A stretch of 64,000 bases of DNA from Actinosynnema sp. ALI-1.44 (GCF_001984155.1 NZ_MTQO01000025.1:21429-85428), one strand, 5' to 3'. Shown: positions 35,551-44,138, counted from the first letter of the stretch. Numbers and translations: made by a program. The notes: generated from the letters alone by a model not told the origin.

Positions 35551-36035
35551 CCCGACAGCTCCCCGATCACGTAGGGGACCAGCGAGGACAGCGTCGCCAT
35601 GCCGTCGCGGACCGCGGCCCGCGAACCGGCCAGGTTCACCACGAGGGTGCTGCCCGACACGCCGACGAGGCCACGCGAGATGCCCGCGTCCACGGCACCG
35701 GCGGCCAGGCCCGACGAGCGCAGCGCCTCGGCGATCCCGGGGATTCGCTTGTCCAACACGCCCTGCGTGGCGTCCGGTGTGACGTCACGCGGCAGCAGGC
35801 CCGTGCCGCCGACCGTGACGACGAGGTCGACGCCACCGATCACGGCGGTGTTCAACGCGTTGCGGATGTCGACGACCTCACCGGCGACCGCGACCGTCCC
35901 GTCGACGATGAAACCGGCCTCTTCCAGCAGTTCGGTCACCAGTGGACCCGGTGAGTCCTCGTTCTCACCGTGCGCGATCCGGTCGTCGACGACGACGATG
36001 AGAGCCCTGCCCAGCCGCTGCGCGCTGCGTTCCAT
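35535..36035 (-). CDS. MoaB/MogA-family molybdenum cofactor protein
   Basis: 166 aa. MoCF-biosynthesis fold with molybdopterin-binding motifs VVTVGGTGLLPRDVTP and NLAGSRAAV, plus the Asp in VVVDDRIAHGEN. Family members adenylylate molybdopterin before metal insertion by MoeA. The gene near the remains of a molybdopterin-type oxidoreductase, and the MoeA homologue at 42254, suggest a Moco-using organism. ATG 36035 is the first start, 95 bases from the divergent epimerase. Confidence 0.88.
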   Translation of the reverse strand: MERSAQRLGRALIVVVDDRIAHGENEDSPGPLVTELLEEAGFIVDGTVAVAGEVVDIRNALNTAVIGGVDLVVTVGGTGLLPRDVTPDATQGVLDKRIPGIAEALRSSGLAAGAVDAGISRGLVGVSGSTLVVNLAGSRAAVRDGMATLSSLVPYVIGELSGWDGN

Positions 36036-36129
36036 GGGCCTAAACATATCCGTTTCCAGATCTGACCGTTCTATGACGTCTGGCCCGCGAGGGCGGTGCC
36101 GGGGTGATAACGGCCATAGCGTTGCTCGC

Positions 36130-37161
36130 ATGCGCGTATTGCTTACCGGCGGCGCCGGGTTCATCGGGTCCCATATCGCCGATTCGCTGACTGAGCGCGG
36201 GCACGAGGTGGTGGTCCTGGACAACTTCTTGCCACAGGCACACTCGGTTGTTCCTGAGTGGACGTCCGGCGTCGTGCGCGGTGACGTGCAGGACCTCGAG
36301 CTGGTGACACGGTTGTTGCGCGGTGTGGACGCGGTGTGCCACCAGGCCGCTGTCGTCGGCCACGGCCTTGACCCGTCGGACGCGCCGCTGTACGCGCGCA
36401 ACAACGACCATGGAACGGCCGTCCTGCTGGCCGCCATGCATACGGCCGGGGTCCGCAAGCTCGTGCTCGCCTCGTCGATGGTCGTATACGGCGAAGGGCG
36501 GTACACGTGCGCGTTCCACGGGGCCGTGCGGCCAGGTCCGCGCCTGGTCACCGACCTGGAAGCCAGTCGCTATGAACCCACTTGCCCTGTTTGCGGCGAT
36601 TCACTGCTGTCGGAGTTGATCGACGAGGACGCGCCACTGGACCCGCGCAGCACGTACGCGGCCACCAAGGTCGCCCAGGAACACCTCGCCTCCGCGTGGG
36701 CTCGTCAGGCTGACGGAGGCGTATGGGCGTTGCGGTATCACAACGTGTACGGGCCACGGATGCCTCGTGACACGCCATACGCGGGCGTCGCGTCTCTGTT
36801 CCGTTCGGCGTTGCAGCGTGGCGAAGCACCAACCGTGTTGGAAGACGGCAAGCAACGCCGAGACTTCGTGCATGTCCGAGACGTCGCCATGGCCAACGTG
36901 TTGGCGTTGGAAGCTCCCGTTTCCGGCTTCGTGCCAGTGAACGTGTGCTCGGGCGTCCCGCACACCGTCGGTGAACTGGCCTACGAACTCGCTGCCGCGT
37001 ACGGCGGACCTTCGCCGCGGATCGTCGGCGGCGCGCGGTCCGGCGATGTGCGGCACGTGGTGGCATGTCCGGCGCGGGCACGCGCCGTCCTCGGTTATGC
37101 GGCCGAAGTCGGGTTCGCCGAAGGTGTGCGGGCGTTCGCTACCGATCCGCTACGCGCTTGA
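36130..37161 (+). CDS. NAD-dependent sugar epimerase/dehydratase (extended SDR)
   Basis: 343 aa. The NAD-binding start is MRVLLTGGAGFIGSHIAD. Catalytic residues are Ser in VLASSMVVYG and Tyr/Lys in STYAATKVAQ. Residues about 140-165 form an insertion with a CPVCG pair (YEPTCPVCGDSLLSEL) not found in classical GalE, probably a small metal-binding lobe. The product is likely a modified nucleotide sugar. The nearby GT2 and GT-C-like genes are plausible users. Confidence 0.87.
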   Translation: MRVLLTGGAGFIGSHIADSLTERGHEVVVLDNFLPQAHSVVPEWTSGVVRGDVQDLELVTRLLRGVDAVCHQAAVVGHGLDPSDAPLYARNNDHGTAVLLAAMHTAGVRKLVLASSMVVYGEGRYTCAFHGAVRPGPRLVTDLEASRYEPTCPVCGDSLLSELIDEDAPLDPRSTYAATKVAQEHLASAWARQADGGVWALRYHNVYGPRMPRDTPYAGVASLFRSALQRGEAPTVLEDGKQRRDFVHVRDVAMANVLALEAPVSGFVPVNVCSGVPHTVGELAYELAAAYGGPSPRIVGGARSGDVRHVVACPARARAVLGYAAEVGFAEGVRAFATDPLRA

Positions 37162-37768
37162 CCTTCGCCCGGAACGCGCGGCGCGCGATCGGGCCGAGGT
37201 CGTCGACGACTTCGACGAGGGCGGCCAGTTGGTCGAGCGTGTCCAGCGCCTGCGTCGCTCCCTGCGGGTCGACGCCTTCGTAGAGCTCGAGACCGATGAA
37301 CGCCGCCGAGATCGCCTTGGCGAGCCCCTTCGTGTCGACCAGGCCCTTCGCGGGCGACTCCGCCAGTACGCGGGCCAGTACACGCTCGATCGCGTCGATC
37401 CACAGCCGCAACGCCGCCCTGGTCGCCTCGGCGAGGGACTCGTCGTTGCGCGAACCGGCCAGCATCTGCGCGAGGACGGTCACGTTGCCGGCTTCGGACT
37501 GCTTCGCGTGCAGGTCGCGGCCGACCGCGAGGAGCTGCTTGAGGGTGCCGACCTTGTCCAGTTCCGGCTGGAACCGCGCGACCAGCGCCTCGGCGTGCGC
37601 CAGGCAGGCCGTGCCGAGCAGGTCGTGCACGGTTCCGAAGTGGTAGAAGACAAGCGCCTGGTTGACGCCTGCGGCACCTGCGATCGACCGGGCCGAGACA
37701 CCGCTGATGCCCGCTGTGCGCACGGTTTCGATAGCTCCGTCGATCAGCTTGCGCCGGGTGTCAGCCAC
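37139..37768 (-). CDS. TetR-family transcriptional regulator
   Basis: 209 aa. The N-terminal helix-turn-helix is SVSARSIAGAAGVNQALVFYHF-like (ISGVSARSIAGAAGVNQALV). The C-terminal ligand domain includes a TetR_C segment (LAGSRNDESLAEATRAAL). Two TTGAGCG-n2-CGCTCAA palindromes lie upstream at 37841 and 37877 and are the probable operators. The 3' end overlaps the epimerase by 23 bases. Confidence 0.9.
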   Translation of the reverse strand: MADTRRKLIDGAIETVRTAGISGVSARSIAGAAGVNQALVFYHFGTVHDLLGTACLAHAEALVARFQPELDKVGTLKQLLAVGRDLHAKQSEAGNVTVLAQMLAGSRNDESLAEATRAALRLWIDAIERVLARVLAESPAKGLVDTKGLAKAISAAFIGLELYEGVDPQGATQALDTLDQLAALVEVVDDLGPIARRAFRAKVKRVADR

Positions 37769-37840
37769 GCCTCATTCTCTCGCTTCCTCCCGGCGCTCCG
37801 GCGGGGGTCCAGCCGGTCCCCTCTTCCGGCTGGGCCCCCC

Positions 37841-37892
37841 GTTTGAGCGTCCGCTCAAACGAAGGATAACCACGCTTTGAGCGGACGCTCAA
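37841..37892. promoter_or_regulatory. Two TetR operator palindromes
   Basis: GTTTGAGCG-tc-CGCTCAAAC (37841-37860) is a perfect 20-bp palindrome. TTGAGCG-ga-CGCTCAA (37877-37892) is a second copy 36 bp away. They lie about 75-125 bases upstream of the TetR start and 120 bases before the SAF gene, so either or both promoters could be controlled. Confidence 0.75.
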
Positions 37893-38011
37893 GAGCCCCC
37901 TCGTCAAGCGGTCCAACCGAAAACCACCGGACTTGTCCACAACCACCCACCTGTCCACAGCCCCGAAACCCACCCCTGTCGCCCCCAAGAGAAACCAGGA
38001 AGCGTGGAAGC

Positions 38012-38626
38012 ATGAACCGACTACGCCAAGCACTGACAACCAGCGGCTGGGTCCGCACGGTCGCCATCCGCCGGATCGCCGCGGCAGCCCTGCTCACCCT
38101 CGCCCTGGTCCTGACGATGCTCCCCGACCGGGACGCGGAGGCCGAAATGCTGGTCGCCGCCCGCGACCTCGCGCCCGGCACCACGCTGTCCGCATCGGAC
38201 TTGAAGCTCGTCAGAGCGCCACCTGCCGTGGTGCCCAAGGCAGCACTGGCGGACGTGTCCGCCGCAGCCGGGCAGGTGCTGACCGGTGCCGCGTCGGCAG
38301 GCGAACCGATCACGTCCGCCCGTCTGCTCGGCCCGGCGAACACCAGGCTGACCACGGGATCACCGGATACGACTGCGGTCCCGGTCCGTCTCGCCGACGA
38401 GGGCGTGGCCGAACTGCTGATGCCCGGGGCACGTGTGGACATCGTCGCGCCGGACCAGGCCGTCCTCGCTTCGGGCGCGATTGTGGTGATGGTGCGCTCG
38501 GCAGAGCAGTCCACGAGCCGTCAGCGTGACCAGGGACGGCTGGTCGTGGTGGCTCTACCTCGGGATGTCGCGCCACGCGTGGCGGCCGCCTCACTGGCGA
38601 GGGAGGTGACCGTTACTCTCCGGTGA
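38012..38626 (+). CDS. SAF-domain protein (CpaB/RcpC-like)
   Basis: 204 aa. One N-terminal membrane helix (RRIAAAALLTLALVLTML) and then an exported SAF domain (VAARDLAPGTTLSASDLKLV) of the kind in Flp-pilus assembly protein CpaB and antifreeze-like proteins. The remaining part resembles RcpC (VRLADEGVAELLMPGARVDI). No other pilus genes are nearby. Actinomycetes often have such stand-alone SAF proteins of unknown role. Confidence 0.8.
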   Translation: MNRLRQALTTSGWVRTVAIRRIAAAALLTLALVLTMLPDRDAEAEMLVAARDLAPGTTLSASDLKLVRAPPAVVPKAALADVSAAAGQVLTGAASAGEPITSARLLGPANTRLTTGSPDTTAVPVRLADEGVAELLMPGARVDIVAPDQAVLASGAIVVMVRSAEQSTSRQRDQGRLVVVALPRDVAPRVAAASLAREVTVTLR

Positions 38627-38657
38627 GTCTTTGTTCGGCTGAGTGAGGAGTAGTGCC

Positions 38658-39092
38658 GTGCTGAAGGGTTTCAAAGACTTCATCATGCGCGGGAACGTGC
38701 TGGAACTGGCGGTCGCGGTGGTCATGGGTACCGCGTTCACGGCAGTGGTCACCTCCGTGGTGAACAGCATCCTGAACCCGTTGATCGCGTCGATCGGCGG
38801 CTCGAACGTGACCGGCCTGTCCTGGACGATCGTCGACGGCAACGCGAAATCCACCATGGACTTCGCCGCGGTGATCACCGCGATCATCAACTTCATCCTG
38901 ATCGCGGCGGTGGTCTACTTCGTACTGGTCCTGCCGATGAAGAAGATCCAGGAGCGACGCAAGCGCGGCGAGGAGCCAGGCCCGGCCGAGCCGACCCAGA
39001 CCGAGGTCCTCATGGAGATCCGTGACCTGCTGCGGTCCCAGCAGCAGCCCCCGCAGTCACGCCCAGGCCAGGCACCAGACAGGGGTCTTTGA
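38658..39092 (+). CDS. mscL: Large-conductance mechanosensitive channel MscL
   Basis: 144 aa. Canonical start LKGFKDFIMRGNVLELAVAV, pore-lining helix VMGTAFTAVVTSVV, second helix IINFILIAAVVYFVLVLPMK, and a charged C-terminal bundle ending EIRDLL. It forms the homopentameric emergency valve for hypo-osmotic shock. GTG 38658 is preceded by GAGGAG. It is 31 bases downstream of the SAF gene and probably cotranscribed, a common actinomycete arrangement. Confidence 0.95.
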   Translation: MLKGFKDFIMRGNVLELAVAVVMGTAFTAVVTSVVNSILNPLIASIGGSNVTGLSWTIVDGNAKSTMDFAAVITAIINFILIAAVVYFVLVLPMKKIQERRKRGEEPGPAEPTQTEVLMEIRDLLRSQQQPPQSRPGQAPDRGL

Positions 39093-39445
39093 CAAACAAC
39101 ACAAGGCAGAGGGCGTCGGCAGCCCGGCAAGCCCGCTCACACCCACGGTCGCAGTCGCGGTGGAGGTTGTGTCGTCGGGCCGCCCCGCCGGGCTACCGCG
39201 TCGAACTGCCTCGCCGGGGATCCGCCAACACCAACCGAACCATCATCGACGCCACTCGTCGAACCCAGCAGAGACAACGCCAAACCTGCACTAAAGCAAT
39301 GAGTGGCCGCAACGGCCGCCACCCACACCGACAGCGCGCATAGCCGCTGAAACCCAGCGATTTCTCTGTCCCAATCGGCCAGAGCAAGTCGACAACCGCA
39401 CAAGCCCGGTCAGCACAGGCCAGAGCCCGAGAAAGTGTGCGTACG

Positions 39446-39570
39446 AGCGCAGACCAGCCCTACCGTCCAGCGCAGCCGAGCCCGGTCGGCCGCGCGCCAG
39501 CGCAGGCCAGGCCCGCAAGTGGCGTACGCGTCAGCGCAGACTCAGCCACACGGGCCGCGCGCTAGCGCAG
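39446..39570. repeat. Spaced AGCGCAG repeats
   Basis: AGCGCAG occurs five times at 39446, 39469, 39499, 39533 and 39564, spaced 23-34 bp. Flanks are partly conserved (GGCCGCGCGC before two of them). It runs directly into hairpin repeat A. No gene is visible in 39093-39560. Confidence 0.5.
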
Positions 39571-39740
39571 AGTGGTGCTTCGGGGGTGTCTCCTGCCCGT
39601 CGGCCTGGGCGAAGCCAACCACGGTCTGTCCAGAGGTCGGCCCACGACAACCAGCGCCAGCGCCAGCGGTACCGATCCTCTTGATAGACCGTGGTTCCCT
39701 GGGGCAGGTCGACGGGCAGGGGACGCCCGCGCCCTGAAAC
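39567..39740 (+). repeat. Long hairpin repeat, copy A
   Basis: An imperfect palindrome of about 170 nt. Outer arms 39588-39607 and 39705-39724 (GTCTCCTGCCCGTCG and its partner), then inner arms 39617-39630 and 39683-39696 (AACCACGGTCTGTC and GATAGACCGTGGTT), a CCAGAGGTC core and an apical loop. It aligns base by base with copy B read in reverse, sharing GGTGCTTCGGGG, GGCCTGGGCG, GTCCAGAGGTC, ACGACCAGC-like and CCTCTTGA segments, while the stems differ but stay paired. Confidence 0.8.
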
Positions 39741-39803
39741 CCCAGGTCATAAAAACATGCGCCGGGAAGAACACGACGCGAAGACCTTCTGCCCAGAGGT
39801 CTG

Positions 39804-39922
39804 CTCCCGGCGAGGGCCCTCCTTTTCACCCGGAGAACACCGCGGCATGACCATCACCGTGCGCGGGGCATAGATGTCCGAACCACCAGGGTCGCGGGGG
39901 TGAAAGAAGCCCTCGCCGGGAG
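39804..39922. repeat. Third long hairpin between copies A and B
   Basis: CTCCCGGCGAGGGC (39804-39817) pairs perfectly with 39909-39922. TTTTCACCC inside the left arm matches GGGTGAAA inside the right arm. A CCAGAGGTC like that of copies A and B lies just outside the left arm (about 39792). The stem is about 25 bp with a long internal loop. Confidence 0.65.
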
Positions 39923-39984
39923 GCAAGCCACCGAAAGGCAAAGGGTCGGGACGGGCTTCAGTGCCGGGTCGTGGCGCGGTGTCC

Positions 39985-40160
39985 CGGGTCAGGGGCGGGG
40001 TTTGTCCCTTCCGTACGGCCTGCCAGAGGCAACCACACGCGTCAAGAGGTCCGTGTGGCTGTCGCCGGGGCTGGTCGTGCTGGCGGACCTCTGGACACGT
40101 GTGGTTGGGCTGCGCCCAGGCCATACGGAAGGGACAAACCCCGAAGCACCGCTCTGTGTT
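39985..40160 (-). repeat. Long hairpin repeat, copy B (inverted relative to A)
   Basis: Outer arms 39997-40022 and 40117-40142 (GGGGTTTGTCCCTTCCGTA and complement, one mismatch). Inner arms 40030-40043 and 40094-40107 (CAACCACACGCGTC and GACACGTGTGGTTG). Then AGAGGTCC/GGACCTCT. Read on the minus strand it follows copy A throughout. 39093-40333 holds no other recognisable gene. Confidence 0.8.
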
Positions 40161-40333
40161 CGCACACAAGCCGTCGAGCCGATTCCCGCCGTGCTGCACG
40201 AGCCGCAACACAGCCGTCGAACGGCTCCCGATCGAGGCAACGCGACTCGACGAAGCCGGTCGCCAAGGTCAGGCGCGAACAACTGATGCCCCAGGCCTTC
40301 AGCGGGCCCGGGGCATCAGTGAAGTTTCAGCTG

Positions 40334-40687
40334 TCAGGAAGCCTTGGCCGCCGACGCACTACCTGAACTCGAGCTCGACGAGCTTGAACTGGAGGACTCC
40401 GACTTCGTGCTGCTCGACGACGAGGACGAGGACGTCGACGCCGCCGCTGACGAGCTCTCGGCCTTGGCCGTGCTCTTCTCAGCGCTTCCGTTGGTGCCGT
40501 TCGTGCTGTTGGAGCGGCTGTCAGTGCGGTAGAAGCCGCTGCCCTTGAACACCACGCCCACGGAGCCGTACAGCTTCCGCAGCTTTCCCGAGCACTCGGG
40601 GCACACGGTCAGCGAAGGGTCGGTGAAGGCCTGGACCTGCTCGAACCGGTGATCGCACACGGTGCACGCGTACTGGTAGGTCGGCAC
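40334..40687 (-). CDS. FmdB-family zinc-ribbon protein with Ser-rich tail
   Basis: 117 aa from GTG 40687 with GGAGAG upstream. The FmdB/CxxC ribbon occupies residues 1-45 (MPTYQYACTVCDHRFEQVQ, then TVCPECSGKLRKLYGS). A short conserved VGVVFKGSGFYRTDSR follows. The last 65 residues are almost only Ser, with Ala, Thr, Lys and Glu, a low-complexity tail common in actinobacterial members. Function unknown. The family was linked to formamidase regulation in one organism only. Confidence 0.88.
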   Translation of the reverse strand: MPTYQYACTVCDHRFEQVQAFTDPSLTVCPECSGKLRKLYGSVGVVFKGSGFYRTDSRSNSTNGTNGSAEKSTAKAESSSAAASTSSSSSSSSTKSESSSSSSSSSSSGSASAAKAS

Positions 40688-40746
40688 GGGCTTTCTCTCC
40701 TTCGGGGACCGCGATACTCGCGTCTGGCAGTCTAGCACGGAGAGTG

Positions 40747-41325
40747 CTAAGCCTTTGTGGCTTCGACCACGCCTCCGGCGGGCGTCAGGACCGCCGTCAT
40801 CCGCACGTCGTGCCGGTCAGCGGGCAGTTGCTCCAAGAATTCCTGGTCCCGGACCACACCTACCAACGCGGCGCCCTTCGCCGCATATACCAACGAGCGG
40901 TCATAGTGACCAGCGCCACGTCCCAGGCGCACTCCCGCCCTGTCCACAGCCAGTGCCGGGACCAGGATCACCGTCGCCGCGCTGATCGCCGCTGGTCCCA
41001 GGCGTTCGCCCGGCGGTTCCAGCAGCTTGTGCGGCCCTGGCCGCAGTGTGCCGTCGTAGACCGCCCAGTCCAGCGGGTTTCTGCCTGTCACGACCGGCAG
41101 CAGCACCCGGACCCCTTCGTTCACCAGTTCGTCCAGTACGTCACGGGAGCCCGGTTCGGTACCGATCGGCACGTACGCACACACCGTCTGGCCTGCGTGA
41201 ACCAGGTCGCGGACGCTGGCCGCCAGTGCCGTGGCCTCGGCTTCGCGGACTTCGGCGGGCACGGCGCGGCGGTCGGCCAGCAAGCGTTTGCGCCATTCGT
41301 CCTTGGTGGTGGGAACAGCAGTCAC
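40747..41325 (-). CDS. 5-formyltetrahydrofolate cyclo-ligase
   Basis: 192 aa. It shows the 5-FTHF cyclo-ligase family features: KDEWRKRLLADRRAVPAEVR at the N-terminus, the nucleotide/folate site VILVPALAVDRAGVRLGRGAGHYDRSL, and a C-terminal DVRMTAVLTPAG. It converts 5-formyl-THF with ATP to 5,10-methenyl-THF, salvaging folate. GTG start. Divergent from galU, an arrangement common in actinomycetes. Confidence 0.92.
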   Translation of the reverse strand: MTAVPTTKDEWRKRLLADRRAVPAEVREAEATALAASVRDLVHAGQTVCAYVPIGTEPGSRDVLDELVNEGVRVLLPVVTGRNPLDWAVYDGTLRPGPHKLLEPPGERLGPAAISAATVILVPALAVDRAGVRLGRGAGHYDRSLVYAAKGAALVGVVRDQEFLEQLPADRHDVRMTAVLTPAGGVVEATKA

Positions 41326-41349
41326 GGCATGAGGTTAGGCTCACAATCC

Positions 41350-42237
41350 ATGAGCCCGTCGCTCGCATTCAAGACAGCAATCGTGCCCGCCGCAGGGCTT
41401 GGCACGCGTTTCCTGCCCACCACCAAGGCCGTGCCCAAGGAACTGCTGCCGGTGGTCGACACGCCGGGGATCGAACTCGTCGCGGCCGAGGCCGCCGAGG
41501 CGGGCGCGTCCCGGTTGGTGATCGTCACCTCGCCGGGCAAGGACGCGGTCGCCCAGTACTTCCGCCCCCAGCCGGAGCTCGAACAGACTCTTGCGGCCCG
41601 CGGCAAGGACGCCCTGCTCGAGAAGGTGCGGCGCGCGCCCGCACTGCTGAACGTGGAGACCGCGATCCAGGAGCAGGCGCTGGGCCTCGGTCACGCGGTC
41701 GCGTGCGCCGAACCCAACCTCGACGGCGACGACGACGCGGTCGCCGTGCTGCTGCCCGACGACCTGGTGCTCCCCACCGGCGTGCTCAAGCGGATGGCGG
41801 AGGTCCGTGCTCAGCGCGGCGGCAGCGTCCTGTGCGCGTTCGACATCCCCCGTGAGCAGATCTCCGCCTACGGCGTCTTCGACGTCGAGGACACCGCCGA
41901 CGCCGACGTCAAGACCGTGCGCGGCATGGTCGAGAAGCCACCGGCCGACGAGGCTCCGTCGACCTTCGCCGCGGCCGGTCGTTACCTGCTTGACCGGGCG
42001 ATCTTCGACGCGTTGAAGCGGATCACGCCCGGCGCGGGCGGCGAGCTGCAGTTGACCGACGCGATCGCGTTGCTGATCTCCGAAGGGCACCCCGTGCACG
42101 TGGTCGTGCACCGCGGTGGACGTCACGACCTGGGCAATCCTGGCGGTTTTCTGCGTGCCGCCGTGGACTTCGCACTCGATGACCCTGAGTATGGGCCCGG
42201 TCTGCGTGCGTGGTTGCGCGATCGGGTCAAGGACTAA
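41350..42237 (+). CDS. galU: UTP-glucose-1-phosphate uridylyltransferase
   Basis: 295 aa. Nucleotidyl-transferase signature IVPAAGLGTRFLPTTKAVPK, then ELLPVVDTPGIELVAAEA, substrate contacts EQALGLGHAVACAEP, LLPDDLVLP and VEKPPADEAPS. It makes UDP-glucose, the partner of GalT and precursor of envelope glycans. First gene of the conserved galU - glp - acetyltransferase - glpR run. Confidence 0.94.
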   Translation: MSPSLAFKTAIVPAAGLGTRFLPTTKAVPKELLPVVDTPGIELVAAEAAEAGASRLVIVTSPGKDAVAQYFRPQPELEQTLAARGKDALLEKVRRAPALLNVETAIQEQALGLGHAVACAEPNLDGDDDAVAVLLPDDLVLPTGVLKRMAEVRAQRGGSVLCAFDIPREQISAYGVFDVEDTADADVKTVRGMVEKPPADEAPSTFAAAGRYLLDRAIFDALKRITPGAGGELQLTDAIALLISEGHPVHVVVHRGGRHDLGNPGGFLRAAVDFALDDPEYGPGLRAWLRDRVKD

Positions 42238-42253
42238 CACAGAGGTCGGGTGG

Positions 42254-43477
42254 ATGAGGTCAGTCGACGAGCAGCTCGCCAGGGCACTGGCCGCCGCGGT
42301 GCGGCCCGCGCCCGTGCGTGTGGCGATTTCCGAGGCGCAGGGGTTGCTCTGCGCCGAAGAGGTCGTCGCCGAACACGCCCTCCCTGGCTTCGACCAGGCA
42401 GCGGTGGACGGCTACGCGGTGCGCAGCGTCGACGTGCAGTCGGCGGGCCGGGAGCCGGTGGTGCTCCCGGTCGTCGGTGAGATCCCGGCCGGATCAAGGC
42501 AGCCCCGCAGGCTGCAGCCGGGCCAGGCCGTCCGAGTCGACACAGGCGCGCCGCTGCCCACGTTGGCCGACGCGGTCGTGCCGCTCGGCTACACCGACGA
42601 GCACCCCGCGCGCGTGACCATCAACCAGCCCGTGCCGTCGGCCGCGTATGTCCGTCGCACCGGTGAGGACGTGCAGACCGGGGACGTCGCCGTCCGCCGG
42701 GGCGCCACCATCGGGTCGGCCCAGGTCGGCCTGCTCGCCGCCGTCGGCCGCGCCAAGGTGCTCGTCTACCCGCGTCCCCGGGTGTCGATCATCTCGATCG
42801 GCGACGAGCTCGTGGACATCGACCGCGCGCCGAGCCAAGGCCAGGTCTACGACGTGAACTCGTATGCGCTCGCCGCCGCGGCGCGTGACGCGGGCGCCGA
42901 GGTCACCAGGGTCGGCATCGTCAGCCCGGACCAGCGCAAGGTGCGTGAGGTCGTCGAGTCCCGCCTGCTGCTGTCGGAGATCGTGGTGCTGGCAGGCGGT
43001 GTCGGTGGGGCCACGGGCGACGAGATCCGCGCCGCGCTGGCCGAACTGGGCGACGTGGACATGACCAGGGTCGCCATGCACCCCGGCTCGGTCCAGGGGT
43101 TCGGCAGGCTCGGTCAGGACGCGGTGCCCACGTTCGTGCTGCCTGCCAACCCGATGAGCGCGCTCGTCGTCTTCGAGGTCGTGGTCCGTCCGTTGATCCG
43201 GGCCGCGCAGGGCAAACGCAACCCGCGCCGCAGGATCGTGACGGCACGGCTGCTCTCGCCGATCTCGTCGACCAAGGGCAGGCGCGGCTTCCTGCGTGGC
43301 CAGCTGCTGCGCGACGAGACCAACGGCCAGTACCTCGTCCAGCCGCTCGGCCTGTCCGGCGCGCACCTGCTGGCGTCCTTGGCCGAGGCCAACTGCCTGA
43401 TCCTCGTGGATGAGGAGACGACCGACGTGGCCGTCGGCGACGAGGTCCAAGTCAGCTTCCTAGCCCAGCGCGGGTGA
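42254..43477 (+). CDS. glp: Gephyrin-like molybdotransferase Glp (MoeA family)
   Basis: 407 aa. MoeA domains in order: N-terminal AVDGYAVRS region, VGEIPAG, QAVRVDTGAPLP, the central MPT-binding GDELVDI and VLAGGVGGATGDEIR, and the C-terminal beta domain. The canonical molybdotransfer motif is partly altered (LPANPMSAL for GNPVS). In Corynebacterium this galU-linked MoeA paralogue, Glp, binds FtsZ with GlpR and acts in cell division rather than Moco synthesis. The synteny with the SepX/GlpR gene at 44292 supports that role. ATG 42254 follows GAGGTCGGG. Confidence 0.85.
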   Translation: MRSVDEQLARALAAAVRPAPVRVAISEAQGLLCAEEVVAEHALPGFDQAAVDGYAVRSVDVQSAGREPVVLPVVGEIPAGSRQPRRLQPGQAVRVDTGAPLPTLADAVVPLGYTDEHPARVTINQPVPSAAYVRRTGEDVQTGDVAVRRGATIGSAQVGLLAAVGRAKVLVYPRPRVSIISIGDELVDIDRAPSQGQVYDVNSYALAAAARDAGAEVTRVGIVSPDQRKVREVVESRLLLSEIVVLAGGVGGATGDEIRAALAELGDVDMTRVAMHPGSVQGFGRLGQDAVPTFVLPANPMSALVVFEVVVRPLIRAAQGKRNPRRRIVTARLLSPISSTKGRRGFLRGQLLRDETNGQYLVQPLGLSGAHLLASLAEANCLILVDEETTDVAVGDEVQVSFLAQRG

Positions 43478-43481
43478 GGGC

Positions 43482-44138
43482 GTGGACGTGCCGGGCCCGC
43501 AGAGCCGGCATCCCGGCTGGCCCGCGAAACTGGGGCCGCTGCGGGTGAAGGCGGGTGTGGTCGCGGTCCGCGGCCCCCGGCTGTTCGACGCCTCGGTGTG
43601 GAGCCGGATCCGGTTACGCGACCGGGAGCACCTCGAACGCTGGGAGCCGACGGCTCCCGGCTCGTGGGACGACCGCAACAGCACCTTGGCCTGGCCAGGG
43701 CAATGGTCGTCGCTGCGTGCGCTGGCCAGGCGGGGGATGAGCCTGCCGTTCGTGATCACGGTGGACGATCAGTTCGCCGGGCAGGTCACCGTCGGGAACA
43801 TGATCAGGGGCTCGCTCTGCTCGGCGTGGGTGGGCTACTGGGTCGCGTCGCATGTGATCGGCGGCGGTGTCGCGCCCGCGGCGGTGGCGCTCGTGGTCGA
43901 CCACTGCTTCACGCTGGCCGGGCTGCACCGCGTAGAGGCAACCGTGCGGCCGGAGAACACCGCGAGCCTGCGTGTGCTGGAGAAACTCTCCTTCCGCCAC
44001 GAAGGGCTCTTCAAGCGGTACCTCGACGTGGCCGGTGACTGGCGGGACCATCTCTGCCTCGCGCTCACCACCGAGGACGTGCCAGATGGACTGGTCCACC
44101 GGCTCGTTGCGGACGGCCGTGCTGCCATCCCCCAATAG
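43482..44138 (+). CDS. GNAT acetyltransferase, RimJ/RimL type
   Basis: 218 aa from GTG 43482. GNAT fold: GQVTVGNMIRGSL, the acetyl-CoA pyrophosphate-binding stretch GYWVASHVIGGGVAPAAVAL, and ENTASLRVLEKLSFRHEGLF, the classic RimJ/RimL ending. Probably N-terminal acetylation of a ribosomal or other protein. It sits 4 bases after glp, between glp and glpR as in many actinobacteria. Confidence 0.88.
   Translation: MDVPGPQSRHPGWPAKLGPLRVKAGVVAVRGPRLFDASVWSRIRLRDREHLERWEPTAPGSWDDRNSTLAWPGQWSSLRALARRGMSLPFVITVDDQFAGQVTVGNMIRGSLCSAWVGYWVASHVIGGGVAPAAVALVVDHCFTLAGLHRVEATVRPENTASLRVLEKLSFRHEGLFKRYLDVAGDWRDHLCLALTTEDVPDGLVHRLVADGRAAIPQ

Noticed and set aside
39446..39570. CRISPR-like spacing of AGCGCAG
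   Set aside because: Repeat unit too short and spacing irregular (23-34 bp).
39747..40286. Open frames on both strands through the hairpin repeats
   Set aside because: Same peptide words recur in several frames only because the DNA is palindromic; no start signals.
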